Assembly (NCBI RefSeq): GCF_001550065.1
Contig: NZ_LRUB01000036.1
Location: forward strand, 186,001-250,000
Length of the DNA stretch: 64,000 nucleotides
Reading direction: 5' to 3'
Origin: Kordiimonas lipolytica
GTDB lineage: Bacteria; Pseudomonadota; Alphaproteobacteria; Sphingomonadales; Kordiimonadaceae
Under the pieces are notes generated by a model. The model was not told where the DNA came from. It saw only the letters and a list, made by a program, of their open reading frames with translations, and searched no databases. Numbering within the stretch: the stretch's first letter is position 1; each line of letters opens with the position of its first letter. The position numbers were made by a program, and so were the translations under genes. Below are positions 1 to 11,591 of this stretch, in pieces.

Positions 1-693
1 CACGGCGGCCTGGCGAATCGCCTCGTCTGCCTGTGCCTGCCAATGGGCCTCATCAAACAGGAAGTCATAGGCCTGGCGTCCGCCTGAGCCCTCATAGCCC
101 ATTTCCTGCCGGTCGCCGTCGCGCATCACCACCTGCACATTCAGGCGTACAAGCGGGCGGATGTCGCGCACCCGGTGGCCGTCAGCGCGGATGATCTCCA
201 CTGCCTGCCAACTGCCAAGAAGGCTTGCGCTGACCTGTGCCACGCGCGGGTCTTTGGCGCGGGTGTAGGCGTCAATTTCTTCAAGAAGCTTGATCTTGCG
301 ACCGAACTCGATGCCCATGAGCGGGTTTGCGTCGGTGTAAAGCTGCTTGTTGGTGCGCACGGGCGCCGGGGCCATGATGCCTGCGTTCCCGGTTTTCACC
401 GCGCGCACAGTCTCGCCAGCGCGCCGGATTGCGTCTTCCGACAGTTCATTCGAATGCGCAAAGCCTGTGCTTTCGCCTATCACAGCACGAAGGCCAAACC
501 CCTGGCTGCTGTCATAGCTCGCCCCCTTCAGGCGCCCGTCATCGAAGCTGAATGACTCGGAACTCGTAGCCTCAAGATACAGTTCGCCGTCTTCCATATC
601 CGAGAGGGTATCGGAGACCAGCGCTTCTGTGCGCTTCTCATCAAGGTCCGACTCTTGGAAGAAAAAATTCAGCGACGCGGCTGCATCGGTCAT
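1..693 (-). CDS. tldD: TldD family metalloprotease, N-terminal part (cut by window edge)
   Basis: The start codon is at 693 on the minus strand and the frame stays open to base 1, giving 231 residues of the N-terminal domain; the C-terminal part with the metal site lies outside the window. The product starts MTDAAASLNFFFQESDL and contains the TldD-type stretches SFSFDDGRLKGASYDSSQG and GFGLRAVIGESTGFA, followed by IRPLVRLNVQVVM. TldD forms a heterodimeric zinc protease with PmbA/TldE, known for processing microcin precursors and degrading CcdA. It lies divergent to the cytochrome oxidase operon, a pairing I recall from other alphaproteobacteria. Family assignment is firm; the biological substrate cannot be inferred here. 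Confidence 0.93.
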   Translation of the reverse strand, partial: MTDAAASLNFFFQESDLDEKRTEALVSDTLSDMEDGELYLEATSSESFSFDDGRLKGASYDSSQGFGLRAVIGESTGFAHSNELSEDAIRRAGETVRAVKTGNAGIMAPAPVRTNKQLYTDANPLMGIEFGRKIKLLEEIDAYTRAKDPRVAQVSASLLGSWQAVEIIRADGHRVRDIRPLVRLNVQVVMRDGDRQEMGYEGSGGRQAYDFLFDEAHWQAQADEAIRQAAV

Positions 694-1061
694 GGAACGT
701 CCCTTTCTATCGCTATGCGAGAATGATTCTATGATTTATGGGCCAGAAAGGCAGATTACACCGAAAGTGCGGCACAATGTCGCATTTTTGAGGCAATCGC
801 TGGCGCTACCATGGTATGGAGATGTGGGAATGACAAGCCATCTTCAATAAATTATGGTGGCTTTGGGTAAAAAAAGGCAAAAAAACGGCATCAGGTGCTC
901 ACTCGGACTTGAGCCTTTGGGAACGTCTGGTATAAACGGGCCCGCATTCATATCGGCCACGGGGAGCAGGTTATACTTTTTCGAGGCTGATTACTGGACG
1001 CCACAGACAAGAATGGCGCCGGTCCCCCGCAAAGGGGTAGGAACAAAAGGAAAGCAGAACT
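694..1061. other. Divergent tldD / coxB intergenic region
   Basis: These 368 bases lie between two divergent genes and should carry both promoters. Reading frames inside lack recognisable protein features and no RNA gene is visible. One sigma70-like element toward coxB is listed separately. The rest shows no clear operator. Confidence 0.6.
909..936 (+). promoter_or_regulatory. Candidate sigma70 promoter of the cox operon
   Basis: TTGAGC at 909-914 and TATAAA at 931-936 are separated by 16 bases, close to the housekeeping consensus. They sit about 125 bases upstream of the coxB start. This is inferred from consensus resemblance only. Confidence 0.4.
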
Positions 1062-3580
<2,519 letters not shown>

Positions 3581-3619
3581 GCCCACCGGGCTTACTCCTT
3601 TGGGAAAAGGACAGACGTT

Positions 3620-4540
3620 TTGGCCGATAGCCTGACATCTTATGATCAAACCATTCAGCCTTCCGGTACCCGGGAGGCTGAAGCGCGTGACTTCGTGGCA
3701 CTTCTGAAGCCACGGGTCATGTCGCTTGTTATCTTCACGGGCTTTGTGGGCCTTGTGGCTGCACCCGGCACCATGAACCCGGTACTGGCTTTCGCTGCGA
3801 TCCTCTTGATCGCTGTGGGGGCAGGGGCGTCTGGCGCCCTCAATATGTGGTATGATGCCGATATCGACGCCATCATGGACCGCACGGCCAAGCGGCCGAT
3901 CCCTGCGGGTAAGGTTACACCGGGTGATGCACTCGGCTTTGGCCTGACGCTAAGCGTCGCTTCGGTGGTGCTTCTGGGCCTGATCGTCAATATGACGGCA
4001 GCAGCGCTTCTGGCGCTTACGATTTTCTTTTATGTTGTCATTTATTCCATGTGGCTCAAGCGCCGCACACCGCATAATATTGTTATCGGTGGTGCAGCTG
4101 GCGCTTTCCCGCCGATGATCGGCTGGGCCGCAGTTACCGACAGCGTTACGATTGAGAGCATGGTGCTCTTCGGTATTATCTTCCTGTGGACTCCGCCGCA
4201 CTTCTGGGCACTCAGCCTTTTCATTTCCAAGGACTATGAAAAAGTGGGTGTGCCTATGCTGCCGGTCGTGGCCGGTGAGCGTGAGACCCGGAAGCAGATT
4301 CTTCTATACAGCCTGCTTGTGGTGCCGTGCGGCATCGCACCGTATTTCCTGGACTTTGCCGGGCCCGTTTACGGCGTGGTATCCACGCTTTTCGGTGCCT
4401 GGTTCCTGATGCTGGCTGCGTTGGTATTCAAGGGTGTTGAAAAAGCCGAGCGAAAGCTTTTCGCATTTTCGATCCTTTATCTTTTCGTTCTTTTTGCGAC
4501 GCTCGCTTTTGAGCGCCTGATAACGGGGTGGCTGGCATGA
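3620..4540 (+). CDS. ctaB: Haem O synthase (protohaem IX farnesyltransferase)
   Basis: CtaB/COX10 farnesylates haem b to haem O, the precursor of haem a for this oxidase. The 306-residue multi-pass membrane protein contains the UbiA-family allylic diphosphate motif [15 protein letters not shown], followed by [10 protein letters not shown], and a second Asp/Lys-rich loop around [22 protein letters not shown] start at 3620 is used here because it follows GGAAAAGGACAG at good spacing and no in-frame ATG lies near it. The gene ends in an ATGA overlap with the next small gene. Confidence 0.95.
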   Translation: MADSLTSYDQTIQPSGTREAEARDFVALLKPRVMSLVIFTGFVGLVAAPGTMNPVLAFAAILLIAVGAGASGALNMWYDADIDAIMDRTAKRPIPAGKVTPGDALGFGLTLSVASVVLLGLIVNMTAAALLALTIFFYVVIYSMWLKRRTPHNIVIGGAAGAFPPMIGWAAVTDSVTIESMVLFGIIFLWTPPHFWALSLFISKDYEKVGVPMLPVVAGERETRKQILLYSLLVVPCGIAPYFLDFAGPVYGVVSTLFGAWFLMLAALVFKGVEKAERKLFAFSILYLFVLFATLAFERLITGWLA

Positions 4541-4668
4541 GTGACGACCATAGCGAAATGCACAAACGCATGAAAAAGCGCAACCGCGTGCTGGGCTTGT
4601 CGCTTGGCGCCTTTGTACTGCTTGTTGCGGTGTTCAGCTATTTCAAGATCAAGGGGCTGACACCTTGA
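4537..4668 (+). CDS. coxF: CoxF-like small membrane protein of the oxidase cluster
   Basis: A 43-residue protein starts inside the end of ctaB (ATGA overlap) and ends inside the start of ctaG (TTGA overlap), so it is translationally coupled on both sides. It has a basic N-terminal stretch (HKRMKKRNR) followed by one membrane helix, [20 protein letters not shown]. The position between ctaB and ctaG is where rhizobial and related genomes carry coxF, a tiny protein of uncertain function in oxidase assembly. The name rests on position, size and topology rather than a sequence match I can verify. Confidence 0.75.
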   Translation: MSDDHSEMHKRMKKRNRVLGLSLGAFVLLVAVFSYFKIKGLTP

Positions 4669-5234
4669 CGGCCGTGGCTGCAAATAAGAATACGCGTGTG
4701 GCGATGCTTGTCGGCCTTGTGGTGGCCGGCATGATCGGTCTCGCCTATGCTGCAGTGCCGCTTTATAACCTGTTCTGCAAAGTGACTGGCTATGGCGGCA
4801 CCACGCAGGTTGCCGAAGTGGCATCAGGTGCTGTGCTGGACCGTGAAATGGACGTGCGTTTCAATGCCAGCGTTCACCGCGATATGCCGTGGGACTTCAA
4901 GCCTGTGCAGGTGCATCAGAAGCTGAAGATCGGCGAGCAGGCCATTGCGCACTATGAGGCTTATAACCCAACGAACAAGCCGATCGTGGGTACGGCCACC
5001 TATAATGTTACGCCGCACAAGGCAGGTGAATATTTTGCGAAGATTGATTGCTTCTGCTTTACGGAGCAGGTGCTGGAACCAGGCGAACGGGTAGATATGC
5101 CTGTCGTCTATTTCATTGATCCTCTGATTGCTGAGGATCCAAATTTGGATGACGTTAGCGAAGTGACGCTTTCATACACCTTCTTCGTCATGGAAGACGA
5201 GACGGCGCGTGTGCAAGCGGAACAGAGTCGCTAA
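4665..5234 (+). CDS. ctaG: Cytochrome c oxidase assembly protein CtaG (Cox11)
   Basis: CtaG/Cox11 delivers copper to the CuB site of subunit I. The 189-residue product has one N-terminal membrane anchor (residues about 13-33) followed by a periplasmic domain. The copper-binding motif is seen in KIDCFCFTEQVLEPGE, with a third Cys in PLYNLFCKVTGYGG. The TTG start overlaps the stop of the preceding small gene by four bases. Its place between haem O synthase and subunit III matches the alphaproteobacterial layout. Confidence 0.95.
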   Translation: MTAVAANKNTRVAMLVGLVVAGMIGLAYAAVPLYNLFCKVTGYGGTTQVAEVASGAVLDREMDVRFNASVHRDMPWDFKPVQVHQKLKIGEQAIAHYEAYNPTNKPIVGTATYNVTPHKAGEYFAKIDCFCFTEQVLEPGERVDMPVVYFIDPLIAEDPNLDDVSEVTLSYTFFVMEDETARVQAEQSR

Positions 5235-5294
5235 AGCTAGGGTAACAATAAGGGAACGTCGGCAAATGTGCCGGTGCTTGTTAGGAGAGATTTT

Positions 5295-6146
5295 ATGGCG
5301 GGCGATGTGAAACATGATTATCACCTGGTAAACCCAAGCCCATGGCCGGCATTTGGCTCATTTGCTGTTCTGATCATGATGGTCGGAGCAGTTTTCGCCA
5401 TGAAGCCGGATGCAACGCTGTTTGGCATGTCCGGTTTTGGCAACTGGCTGTTTGGCGCAGGCCTTCTTGGCCTCCTCTACACCATGTTTGCGTGGTGGTC
5501 GGATGTGATCGACGAAGCCGAAGGCGGCGACCATAAGCCGGTTGTTCGTATTGGCCTCAAGTACGGCATGATCCTGTTCATCGCCTCTGAAGTGATGTTC
5601 TTCGTGGCTTGGTTCTGGGCATTCTTCAATGCTGCCCTGTACCCAAAGATCCCACTGCCTGAGATTGGCGCTTTCTGGGAAACGCTGAATAACGACGCTA
5701 TGTGGCCACCAGCCGGTATCGAGACGTTCGATCCTTGGCACCTGCCATTCATGAACACGCTGATCCTGCTGCTTAGCGGTACGACCGTGACCTGGGCACA
5801 CCACGCTGTGGTTGAAGGTGACCGCGACAGCCTGAAAAAGGGCCTGTGGCTGACCGTGATCCTGGGTGCGATCTTCACCTGCGTTCAGGTGTATGAGTAT
5901 ATGCACGCGGCATTCGAGTTTTCCGGTAACATCTATGGCGCGACATTCTTCATGGCAACCGGATTCCACGGTTTCCACGTACTTGTCGGCACCATCTTCC
6001 TGGCTGTTTGCTTGGGCCGTTCTTACAAGGGCCACTTCACGCCAGACCACCACTTCGGCTTCGAGGCTGCTGCCTGGTACTGGCATTTCGTGGACGTTGT
6101 TTGGATCTTCCTGTTCTTCTGCATCTACATCTGGGGCGGTGCATAA
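5295..6146 (+). CDS. coxC: Cytochrome c oxidase subunit III
   Basis: CoxC stabilises the catalytic core and proton uptake of the aa3 oxidase. The start at 5295 is chosen because TTAGGAGAGA lies directly before this ATG; the frame is open further upstream, but that region lacks a good site. The 283-residue protein begins [18 protein letters not shown], a typical subunit III start, and has about seven helices with the conserved stretches [46 protein letters not shown] and [19 protein letters not shown]. Confidence 0.97.
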   Translation: MAGDVKHDYHLVNPSPWPAFGSFAVLIMMVGAVFAMKPDATLFGMSGFGNWLFGAGLLGLLYTMFAWWSDVIDEAEGGDHKPVVRIGLKYGMILFIASEVMFFVAWFWAFFNAALYPKIPLPEIGAFWETLNNDAMWPPAGIETFDPWHLPFMNTLILLLSGTTVTWAHHAVVEGDRDSLKKGLWLTVILGAIFTCVQVYEYMHAAFEFSGNIYGATFFMATGFHGFHVLVGTIFLAVCLGRSYKGHFTPDHHFGFEAAAWYWHFVDVVWIFLFFCIYIWGGA

Positions 6147-6149
6147 GGC

Positions 6150-6578
6150 ATGCCTGCAGACATGCAGAATAAAGAAAAAGAAGCCGGCCGGGAGCAATCC
6201 CGGTCGGTTTCGCCTTATAGGGCCGGTTTCCTTGGCCGCTGCCCCAAGTGCGGCGAAGGCGCTTTCTTCAAGCCCATGAGCCTGGATATCCGCGATACGT
6301 GCGATGTCTGCGGTTTCGACCTAAGGGCGGCAGACCCGGGCGATGGCGCGCAGGTGTTCGTGATCCTGATCATGGGGGCGATTGCGGCCCTTGTCGGCTT
6401 TATCCTGATCGGCGGTATGCATATGCCGCCGTGGCTCGCCATGACCATCATCTTCGCCCTGATCCTGTTTGGCAGCATCTGGATGTTGCGGGTGTTCAAA
6501 GCCACACTGGTAGCGCTGCAGTTCCATCATGACGCCGCCGAGGGCCGCCTGACAGATGGCGAGGACAAAGATGCCTAA
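6150..6578 (+). CDS. DUF983 family membrane protein
   Basis: This 142-residue protein carries a two-knuckle zinc-ribbon-like motif, RCPKCGEGAFFKP and CDVCGFDLRAADPGDGAQVF, followed by two membrane helices (about residues 70-92 and 95-115). DUF983 proteins are regularly encoded between coxC and surf1 in alphaproteobacteria, so a role in oxidase biogenesis is likely, but no activity is established that I can name. The start is either 6150 or the in-frame ATG at 6162. The end overlaps the surf1 start. Confidence 0.88.
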   Translation: MPADMQNKEKEAGREQSRSVSPYRAGFLGRCPKCGEGAFFKPMSLDIRDTCDVCGFDLRAADPGDGAQVFVILIMGAIAALVGFILIGGMHMPPWLAMTIIFALILFGSIWMLRVFKATLVALQFHHDAAEGRLTDGEDKDA

Positions 6579-7275
6579 GGGCTTCAAACCTGGTGTGGCG
6601 CTGACAGTCTGTGCTCTATTGGGCATGATCGTGTTGATCGGCCTTGGTACTTGGCAGGCCAGCAAGGTTGGCCCCAAGACCGACCTCTTGGCGCGGATAG
6701 AGGCCGGGCTCGCGGCAGCACCCATGCCGCTGCCTGTGCATCTTGATGATCCGCTTAGCTTGGAATATCACCGCGTGTCTTTTACCGGGACAGTGCTGGA
6801 TCGCGCGCCGATCAAGGTGTCGGCCACGAGCATGTCTGGCAAGGCTGGTTATCACGTTTATGCGCCGGTGCAGAAGCGCCACGGCATGGTCGTAGTCGTG
6901 AATTTCGGCTGGATACCATTCCACCAGAAAGAAATCCCGGCGCTGCCGTCAGGTGACATCACGGTAACCGGCGTGCTGCGCACCAGCGCTACGCCGGGTT
7001 CCATGACCCCGCCGAACGATGCGGCCGGCGGCAACTGGTTTACCGCTGACGTGCATGAGATGGCAGCCTATTGGGGCCTCAGGACCAAGGAATATTATCA
7101 CTTCCGCATTTTCAGTGATCATGTGGGGCAGCCAGGTGCACTGCCGCAGGGCGGGCAGGTGCGGGTGGATATCCCCAACGATCACCTTCAGTATGCCCTT
7201 ACATGGTATGGCCTCGCCATGACGCTCCTTGGTGTTTATATCGCTTTCGGCTTCAAGCGTGGCCGGGAAGAGTAG
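6571..7275 (+). CDS. surf1: SURF1 family cytochrome oxidase biogenesis protein
   Basis: SURF1/Shy1 helps insert haem a into subunit I. The 234 residues show the family layout: an N-terminal membrane helix ending in LGTWQASKVG, a periplasmic domain with EYHRVSFTGTVLD and VNFGWIP, and a C-terminal helix HLQYALTWYGLAMTLLGVYI. The ATG at 6571 is preferred over one at 6556 because GAGGA precedes it at normal spacing; it overlaps the DUF983 stop by eight bases. This is the last clear oxidase gene of the cluster. Confidence 0.93.
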   Translation: MPKGFKPGVALTVCALLGMIVLIGLGTWQASKVGPKTDLLARIEAGLAAAPMPLPVHLDDPLSLEYHRVSFTGTVLDRAPIKVSATSMSGKAGYHVYAPVQKRHGMVVVVNFGWIPFHQKEIPALPSGDITVTGVLRTSATPGSMTPPNDAAGGNWFTADVHEMAAYWGLRTKEYYHFRIFSDHVGQPGALPQGGQVRVDIPNDHLQYALTWYGLAMTLLGVYIAFGFKRGREE

Positions 7276-7298
7276 ACTTTCGAAAAAGTCGGTCTTCA

Positions 7299-7378
7299 CG
7301 AAGGCTAAAGCAATTATGCCGCAATCCGGCGCGCTTACTCTTGCATCCCGGTCGGTCTGCGCCTACTACTAGCCTTCG
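7299..7378 (+). promoter_or_regulatory. Inverted repeat / possible leader structure before thrC
   Basis: CGAAGGCTA at 7299-7307 and its perfect complement TAGCCTTCG at 7370-7378 enclose 62 bases, with a smaller GCCG/CGGC hairpin inside (about 7318-7330). The element occupies most of the surf1-thrC gap and lacks a T tract. It may be a leader RNA or a processing site. I do not recognise a known riboswitch class. Confidence 0.35.
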
Positions 7379-7407
7379 CAAGATTCGTAAAGTTGAGTGC
7401 ACTGATC

Positions 7408-8799
7408 GTGAAATATATATCTACGCGCGGCGAAGCCGAAAAACTGGATTTTGAAGGGGTAACGCTGACTGGCCTGGCCCGGGACGGTGGTCTCTATGTG
7501 CCTGAGGAACTGCCAAAATTCAGCGCAGGCAAGATCCGCAGCTTCCGCGGCAAGCCCTATGCAGACGTGGCGTTCGAAGTGATCCAGCCTTTCGTTGCCG
7601 GAAGCCTGTCGGACGCAGACCTCAAAGCCATGCTGGACGCCACCTATGGCAAGGCCTTCCGCCACCCGGCTGTGGCGCCCTTGGTGCAGCTTGGCGCAAA
7701 CGACTGGCTCTTGGAGCTGTTCCATGGCCCGACGCTGGCGTTCAAGGATTTCGCACTCCAACTGCTCGGCCGTTTCTTCGACCATTTCACGGCCAAGCGC
7801 GGGCAGAAGCTGACAATTCTGGGCGCAACGTCTGGCGACACCGGTTCTGCCGCCATTGAGGGCTGCCGCGGGCGCGACAATGTCACCATCTATATGCTGC
7901 ACCCCAAAGACCGTGTGTCTGAAGTGCAGCGCCGCCAGATGACGACGGTCCTTGAGGACAATGTAGTCAATATCGCCGTAGAGGGCAATTTCGACGACTG
8001 CCAGGCGCTGGTGAAAGCCTGCTTCAATGACCTTGAGTTCCGCGACCGTGTGGGCCTGACGGCTGTGAACAGCATCAACTGGGCGCGGGTGATGGCGCAG
8101 ATTGTCTATTATTTCACCTCCGCGGTCGCACTTGGTGCACCTGACCGCGAAGTGTCCTACACTGTGCCTACCGGCAACTTCGGGGATATTTTCGCGGGCT
8201 ATATTGCCAAGGGCATGGGCCTGCCGGTCCGCCAACTGGTGATCGCCACGAACAAGAATGACATCCTGGCCCGCGCGCTGCAGTCGGGCGCTTACCGTGC
8301 AGACGGGGTGGAGGCAACGCTGTCGCCCAGCATGGATATCCAGGTGTCCAGCAACTTCGAACGCCTGATGTTTGATCTGGCCGGTCGCGACGCTGCGGAA
8401 ATCCGGGCCTATATGGATACGCTGACGGCTGAGAAGGGCTTTGACCTCAAACAGGCGCACCTTGAGGCACTGCGGGCGTCTTTCGCCGCAAGCCAGGCAG
8501 ATGACGCCCTGACGGCCAAGGTGATGGCTGATCTTTACAAGGCCAGCGGCTATGTGGCGGACCCGCATACTGCCGTGGGGCTGGCGTCTGCTGCCGTGTG
8601 CAACACTGACCCAAGTGTACCTATGGTGACGCTCTCGACCGCCCATCCGGCCAAGTTTGGTGCGGCGGTTACAGAGGCCACTGGCGTTGACCCAGCACTC
8701 CCCGCCCATATGGCAGACTTGCTTTCGCGCGAAGAAAGGCTTATCACGCTCGCCAACGACGTGACAGCGCTTCAGGCGCGAATAGAGCAAGGACTATAG
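7408..8799 (+). CDS. thrC: Threonine synthase
   Basis: ThrC is a PLP enzyme converting O-phosphohomoserine to threonine. The 463-residue product has the PLP lysine in HGPTLAFKDFALQLLG, the phosphate-binding stretch ATSGDTGSAAIEGC and the loop TVPTGNFGDIFAGY. The GTG at 7408 gives MKYISTRGEAEKL, the conserved family N-terminus; a TTG at 7393 would add five residues and cannot be excluded. It is downstream of surf1 and only one base before the M16 peptidase gene. ThrB lies at 16.7 kb, so the two last threonine steps are both in this window but not in one operon. Confidence 0.95.
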   Translation: MKYISTRGEAEKLDFEGVTLTGLARDGGLYVPEELPKFSAGKIRSFRGKPYADVAFEVIQPFVAGSLSDADLKAMLDATYGKAFRHPAVAPLVQLGANDWLLELFHGPTLAFKDFALQLLGRFFDHFTAKRGQKLTILGATSGDTGSAAIEGCRGRDNVTIYMLHPKDRVSEVQRRQMTTVLEDNVVNIAVEGNFDDCQALVKACFNDLEFRDRVGLTAVNSINWARVMAQIVYYFTSAVALGAPDREVSYTVPTGNFGDIFAGYIAKGMGLPVRQLVIATNKNDILARALQSGAYRADGVEATLSPSMDIQVSSNFERLMFDLAGRDAAEIRAYMDTLTAEKGFDLKQAHLEALRASFAASQADDALTAKVMADLYKASGYVADPHTAVGLASAAVCNTDPSVPMVTLSTAHPAKFGAAVTEATGVDPALPAHMADLLSREERLITLANDVTALQARIEQGL

Positions 8800-8800
8800 A

Positions 8801-10042
8801 TTGAGTGTAGAGGTTACCCGCCTGCCATCAGGCCTCCGTATTGTCAGTGAAAGCCGGCCCCAGCTTCAAACTGTGGCCGTCGGCATGTGGGTGGATATCG
8901 GCGCACGCCACGAACCTCTGAAGCTCAACGGCATCACGCACTGCCTGGAACATATGCTGTTCAAAGGCACGAAGCGTAGGACCGCGCGCGATATCGCCAG
9001 CGAGATTGAAGCCGTTGGCGGCCAGATGAACGCCTATACCAGTCGCGACAACACCACCTATTACGCCCGTGTGATGAAAGATGACCTGCCGCTTGCATTC
9101 GATGTTCTGGCGGACATCATCCTAAACAGCCAGTGTGATGACAGTGAACTTGTGCGTGAAAAAGAGGTGATCCTGCAGGAAATCGGGCAGGCGCTTGATA
9201 CGCCAGACGATATCGTGTTCGACCACCTTCAGGACGCGGCCTTCCGCGACCAGGCCATCGGCCGGTCAATCCTGGGTACAGCAGACAGCGTGCGTAGTTT
9301 CTCAAGCGCTGATCTGCGTAGCTACCTGACCAGTAATTATACCGCATCAAATATTGTGGTCTCTGCTGTAGGCAATCTTGAGCACAAGGACCTAGTGGCT
9401 TTGGCGGAAGAGAAGTTGGCAGGGCTTAAGGCAGGCGTGGCCAGCAGCACAACACCCGCGCGCTTTACTGGTGGGGATATCCGCGAGAAACGCGACCTTG
9501 AACAGGTACATGTGACGGCGGCGTGGCCGGGCGTGTCCTTTACGGACGACAATTATTACGCCATGCAGGTCTACTCCACGATTTTGGGTGGCGGCATGTC
9601 TTCGCGTCTGTTCCAGGAGGTGCGGGAAAACCGGGGCTTGGCTTATTCGGTCTACAGCTTCACCAGCAGCCATCAGGACGTTGGCTTGTTGGGCATCTAT
9701 GCTGGTACCGGCCCGGAAATGGCCGAAGGCATGATGCCGGTGATCAAAGGCGAAATGGAAGCGCTGACGAAAGGCCCGACAGACGAAGAATTCAAAATCG
9801 CTGTCGCCCAGCTGAAATCCGGTCTTGTTATGGCGCTTGAGGCGACAACGTCGCGGATGGAGCAGATGGGTCGCCAGATGCTTGTGTTCGATCGCCTGAT
9901 CCCAATCGAGGAAATGATCAGCAATGTCGAGGCAGTCACGCCAGATGACGTTGCGCGTACCGCAGAGCAGTTATTGGTGAAACCCGATCTTGCTACGGCA
10001 ATAGTCGGTGGCGGTGATTTGGACCGGATTACTTTCTCCTGA
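8801..10042 (+). CDS. M16 zinc peptidase, mitochondrial-processing-peptidase-like
   Basis: This 413-residue protein of the pitrilysin/MPP family has the inverted zinc motif HCLEHMLFKG (HxxEH) near residue 50 and the distal glutamate in LVREKEVILQEIGQ. The glycine-rich loop region reads ILGGGMSSRLFQEVRENRGLAYS. A TTG start at 8801 immediately follows the thrC stop, so the two genes are probably cotranscribed. Alphaproteobacterial members of this group are relatives of the mitochondrial processing peptidase beta subunit. The substrate is unknown. Confidence 0.92.
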   Translation: MSVEVTRLPSGLRIVSESRPQLQTVAVGMWVDIGARHEPLKLNGITHCLEHMLFKGTKRRTARDIASEIEAVGGQMNAYTSRDNTTYYARVMKDDLPLAFDVLADIILNSQCDDSELVREKEVILQEIGQALDTPDDIVFDHLQDAAFRDQAIGRSILGTADSVRSFSSADLRSYLTSNYTASNIVVSAVGNLEHKDLVALAEEKLAGLKAGVASSTTPARFTGGDIREKRDLEQVHVTAAWPGVSFTDDNYYAMQVYSTILGGGMSSRLFQEVRENRGLAYSVYSFTSSHQDVGLLGIYAGTGPEMAEGMMPVIKGEMEALTKGPTDEEFKIAVAQLKSGLVMALEATTSRMEQMGRQMLVFDRLIPIEEMISNVEAVTPDDVARTAEQLLVKPDLATAIVGGGDLDRITFS

Positions 10043-10103
10043 TCGTGTTTTAGTGAAATCCGTTACTAAATTATAAGATTAATTCATACTCCTCTAAGTA
10101 TTG

Positions 10104-10134
10104 CTGGCAGGCAGGTATAGTGATACCATGCCAG
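10104..10134 (+). other. Compound stem-loop upstream of the PAS gene
   Basis: CTGGCA (10104-10109) pairs with TGCCAG (10129-10134), and inside it GGTAT (10114-10118) pairs with ATACC (10123-10127) around an AGTG loop. No T tract follows, so it is not a canonical terminator. It may act in the mRNA leader of the next gene or as an operator. Confidence 0.4.
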
Positions 10135-10158
10135 CCATAAAATATTCAGGGGGGACTC

Positions 10159-10857
10159 TTGTTGAGCCCGGAGTTGTGTCAATTACTGGCTTACTGGCAT
10201 GATTTAGGCGGCGCGGATGCGTTGCCTGAACGCTCGCAGCTTGATCTTCGTCGGCTTACGACAATATTGCCCTGGATGTTCATCCTGGAAATGGGGGCAG
10301 ATGGCTCGCTTCGGTATCGCCTTGCAGGTTCCAGCCTTGAAGAAGGTGTCGGGTGCGGCATGGCTGGCAAGACATATGCCGATATCTTCAGTGACCACGA
10401 GCAAGCCTCGGTAATGGAAGAACTGTATGCCACCTCTCTCGTGCAGGGCAGTGGTCTTGTGCGCACGGGTTCATTCTCGCTTGAACAGGATGAGACCTTC
10501 GACCTGGAAGTATTGGCATTGCCCTTTTCCGATACACGGGCGATGGCAGGGACCGTGCTTGTCGGTGTCGTGCGGCCCTTTGATATGCTGAATCAAGAAT
10601 TTTCGGACCACTGGGGACGTTTTCAGCATGATCTGACAACGCTGATGGTTGTGCCTTCGCCGCGCGTGCTCTCGAGAGAGCAGTTGTCTGACCGGGTTAA
10701 TGCGATGCTTGAGTTGATCGGCGTTGAATTGCGCGCCCTTGATGTGCCCAAGGTTCTGGCTCTCTATCGCAGCGGCGCAAACAAGTTGCCGGGGCAGGAG
10801 ATACCTTCCTTTGATCTCGACCGTCTGTCAGGCCAGCAGGGACATACCCTTAACTGA
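10159..10857 (+). CDS. PAS domain-containing protein
   Basis: The 232-residue soluble protein matches the alphaproteobacterial PAS_5-type group: LSPELCQLLAYWHDL at the start, LTTILPWMFILEMGADGSLRYRLAG (PAS core), then TYADIFSD and LPFSDTRAMAGTVLVGVVRPF. No output domain is fused, so it may sense a ligand and act through a partner. The TTG start at 10159 follows the AGGGGGGACT site. The gene stands alone between the M16 peptidase and the convergent yqgE. Function is unknown. Confidence 0.8.
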   Translation: MLSPELCQLLAYWHDLGGADALPERSQLDLRRLTTILPWMFILEMGADGSLRYRLAGSSLEEGVGCGMAGKTYADIFSDHEQASVMEELYATSLVQGSGLVRTGSFSLEQDETFDLEVLALPFSDTRAMAGTVLVGVVRPFDMLNQEFSDHWGRFQHDLTTLMVVPSPRVLSREQLSDRVNAMLELIGVELRALDVPKVLALYRSGANKLPGQEIPSFDLDRLSGQQGHTLN

Positions 10858-10872
10858 ATTGGGGATGGTGGG

Positions 10873-11436
10873 TCAGGCGTGCCCTGCATCCGATGACAGC
10901 ATCGAAATATTGATGCCCAGTTTAGCCATGGCGCGTGGCCATTTTTGTTCGAGTTCCGTATTGAAAATGATCTCGTCGTCGGCTTCTGCCGTCAGCCAGG
11001 CGTTTTCCTGGATTTCCTGTTCCAGTTGGCCCGCACCCCATCCGGCATAGCCAAGCGCCAGAAGATGATGTATCGGCCCGCGCCCGTGTGCAAGCGCGGT
11101 CAGGATATCTACCGTTGCTGTCAGCGCCAGCGTTTCGCTGACCACCAGGGTTGATTCCTGCACGAAATCTGCTGAATGCAGTACAAAGCCCCGCCCGGGT
11201 TCCACTGGCCCACCTGTGTGGATAGGAAGCGGCGGCACTGGGCCTTCGGTTTCGATATCCAGTTGCTCGAGAAGGCTTTCAAACGTCAGGTTGGGAAAGG
11301 GTTGGTTGATCACCAGACCCATAGCGCCCGATTCATCGTGGGAACAAACATAAACGACGCTCCGGTCAAACCGTGGGTCGGTCATGCTGGGCATTGCCAG
11401 CAGTAGCTTGCTGTCCAGGTAAGTGGATGATGTCAT
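10873..11436 (-). CDS. YqgE/AlgH family protein (UPF0301)
   Basis: A 187-residue cytosolic protein with the family stretches LLLAMPSMTDPRFDRSVVYV, HDESGAMGLVINQP and LALGYAGWGAGQLEQEIQEN. The length and motifs fit the YqgE/AlgH family, whose biochemical role is unsettled despite early links to alginate regulation. It is convergent with the PAS gene (16 bases between the stops) and divergent from the DsbD-like gene. Confidence 0.93.
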   Translation of the reverse strand: MTSSTYLDSKLLLAMPSMTDPRFDRSVVYVCSHDESGAMGLVINQPFPNLTFESLLEQLDIETEGPVPPLPIHTGGPVEPGRGFVLHSADFVQESTLVVSETLALTATVDILTALAHGRGPIHHLLALGYAGWGAGQLEQEIQENAWLTAEADDEIIFNTELEQKWPRAMAKLGINISMLSSDAGHA

Positions 11437-11591
11437 GTGGCCTCTCTATATAGCGCCTTCAAGCTTAGCGCGTATAGCAGGATTGTGCAATCGGCCAGCG
11501 GTTGTAAACCTATATGTGGGTCGCCGGTCTGGCCGGATTGACGGCAATGTGATCAATCGCGACTGGCAATTCATCAAGGCGGTTGCTAATC

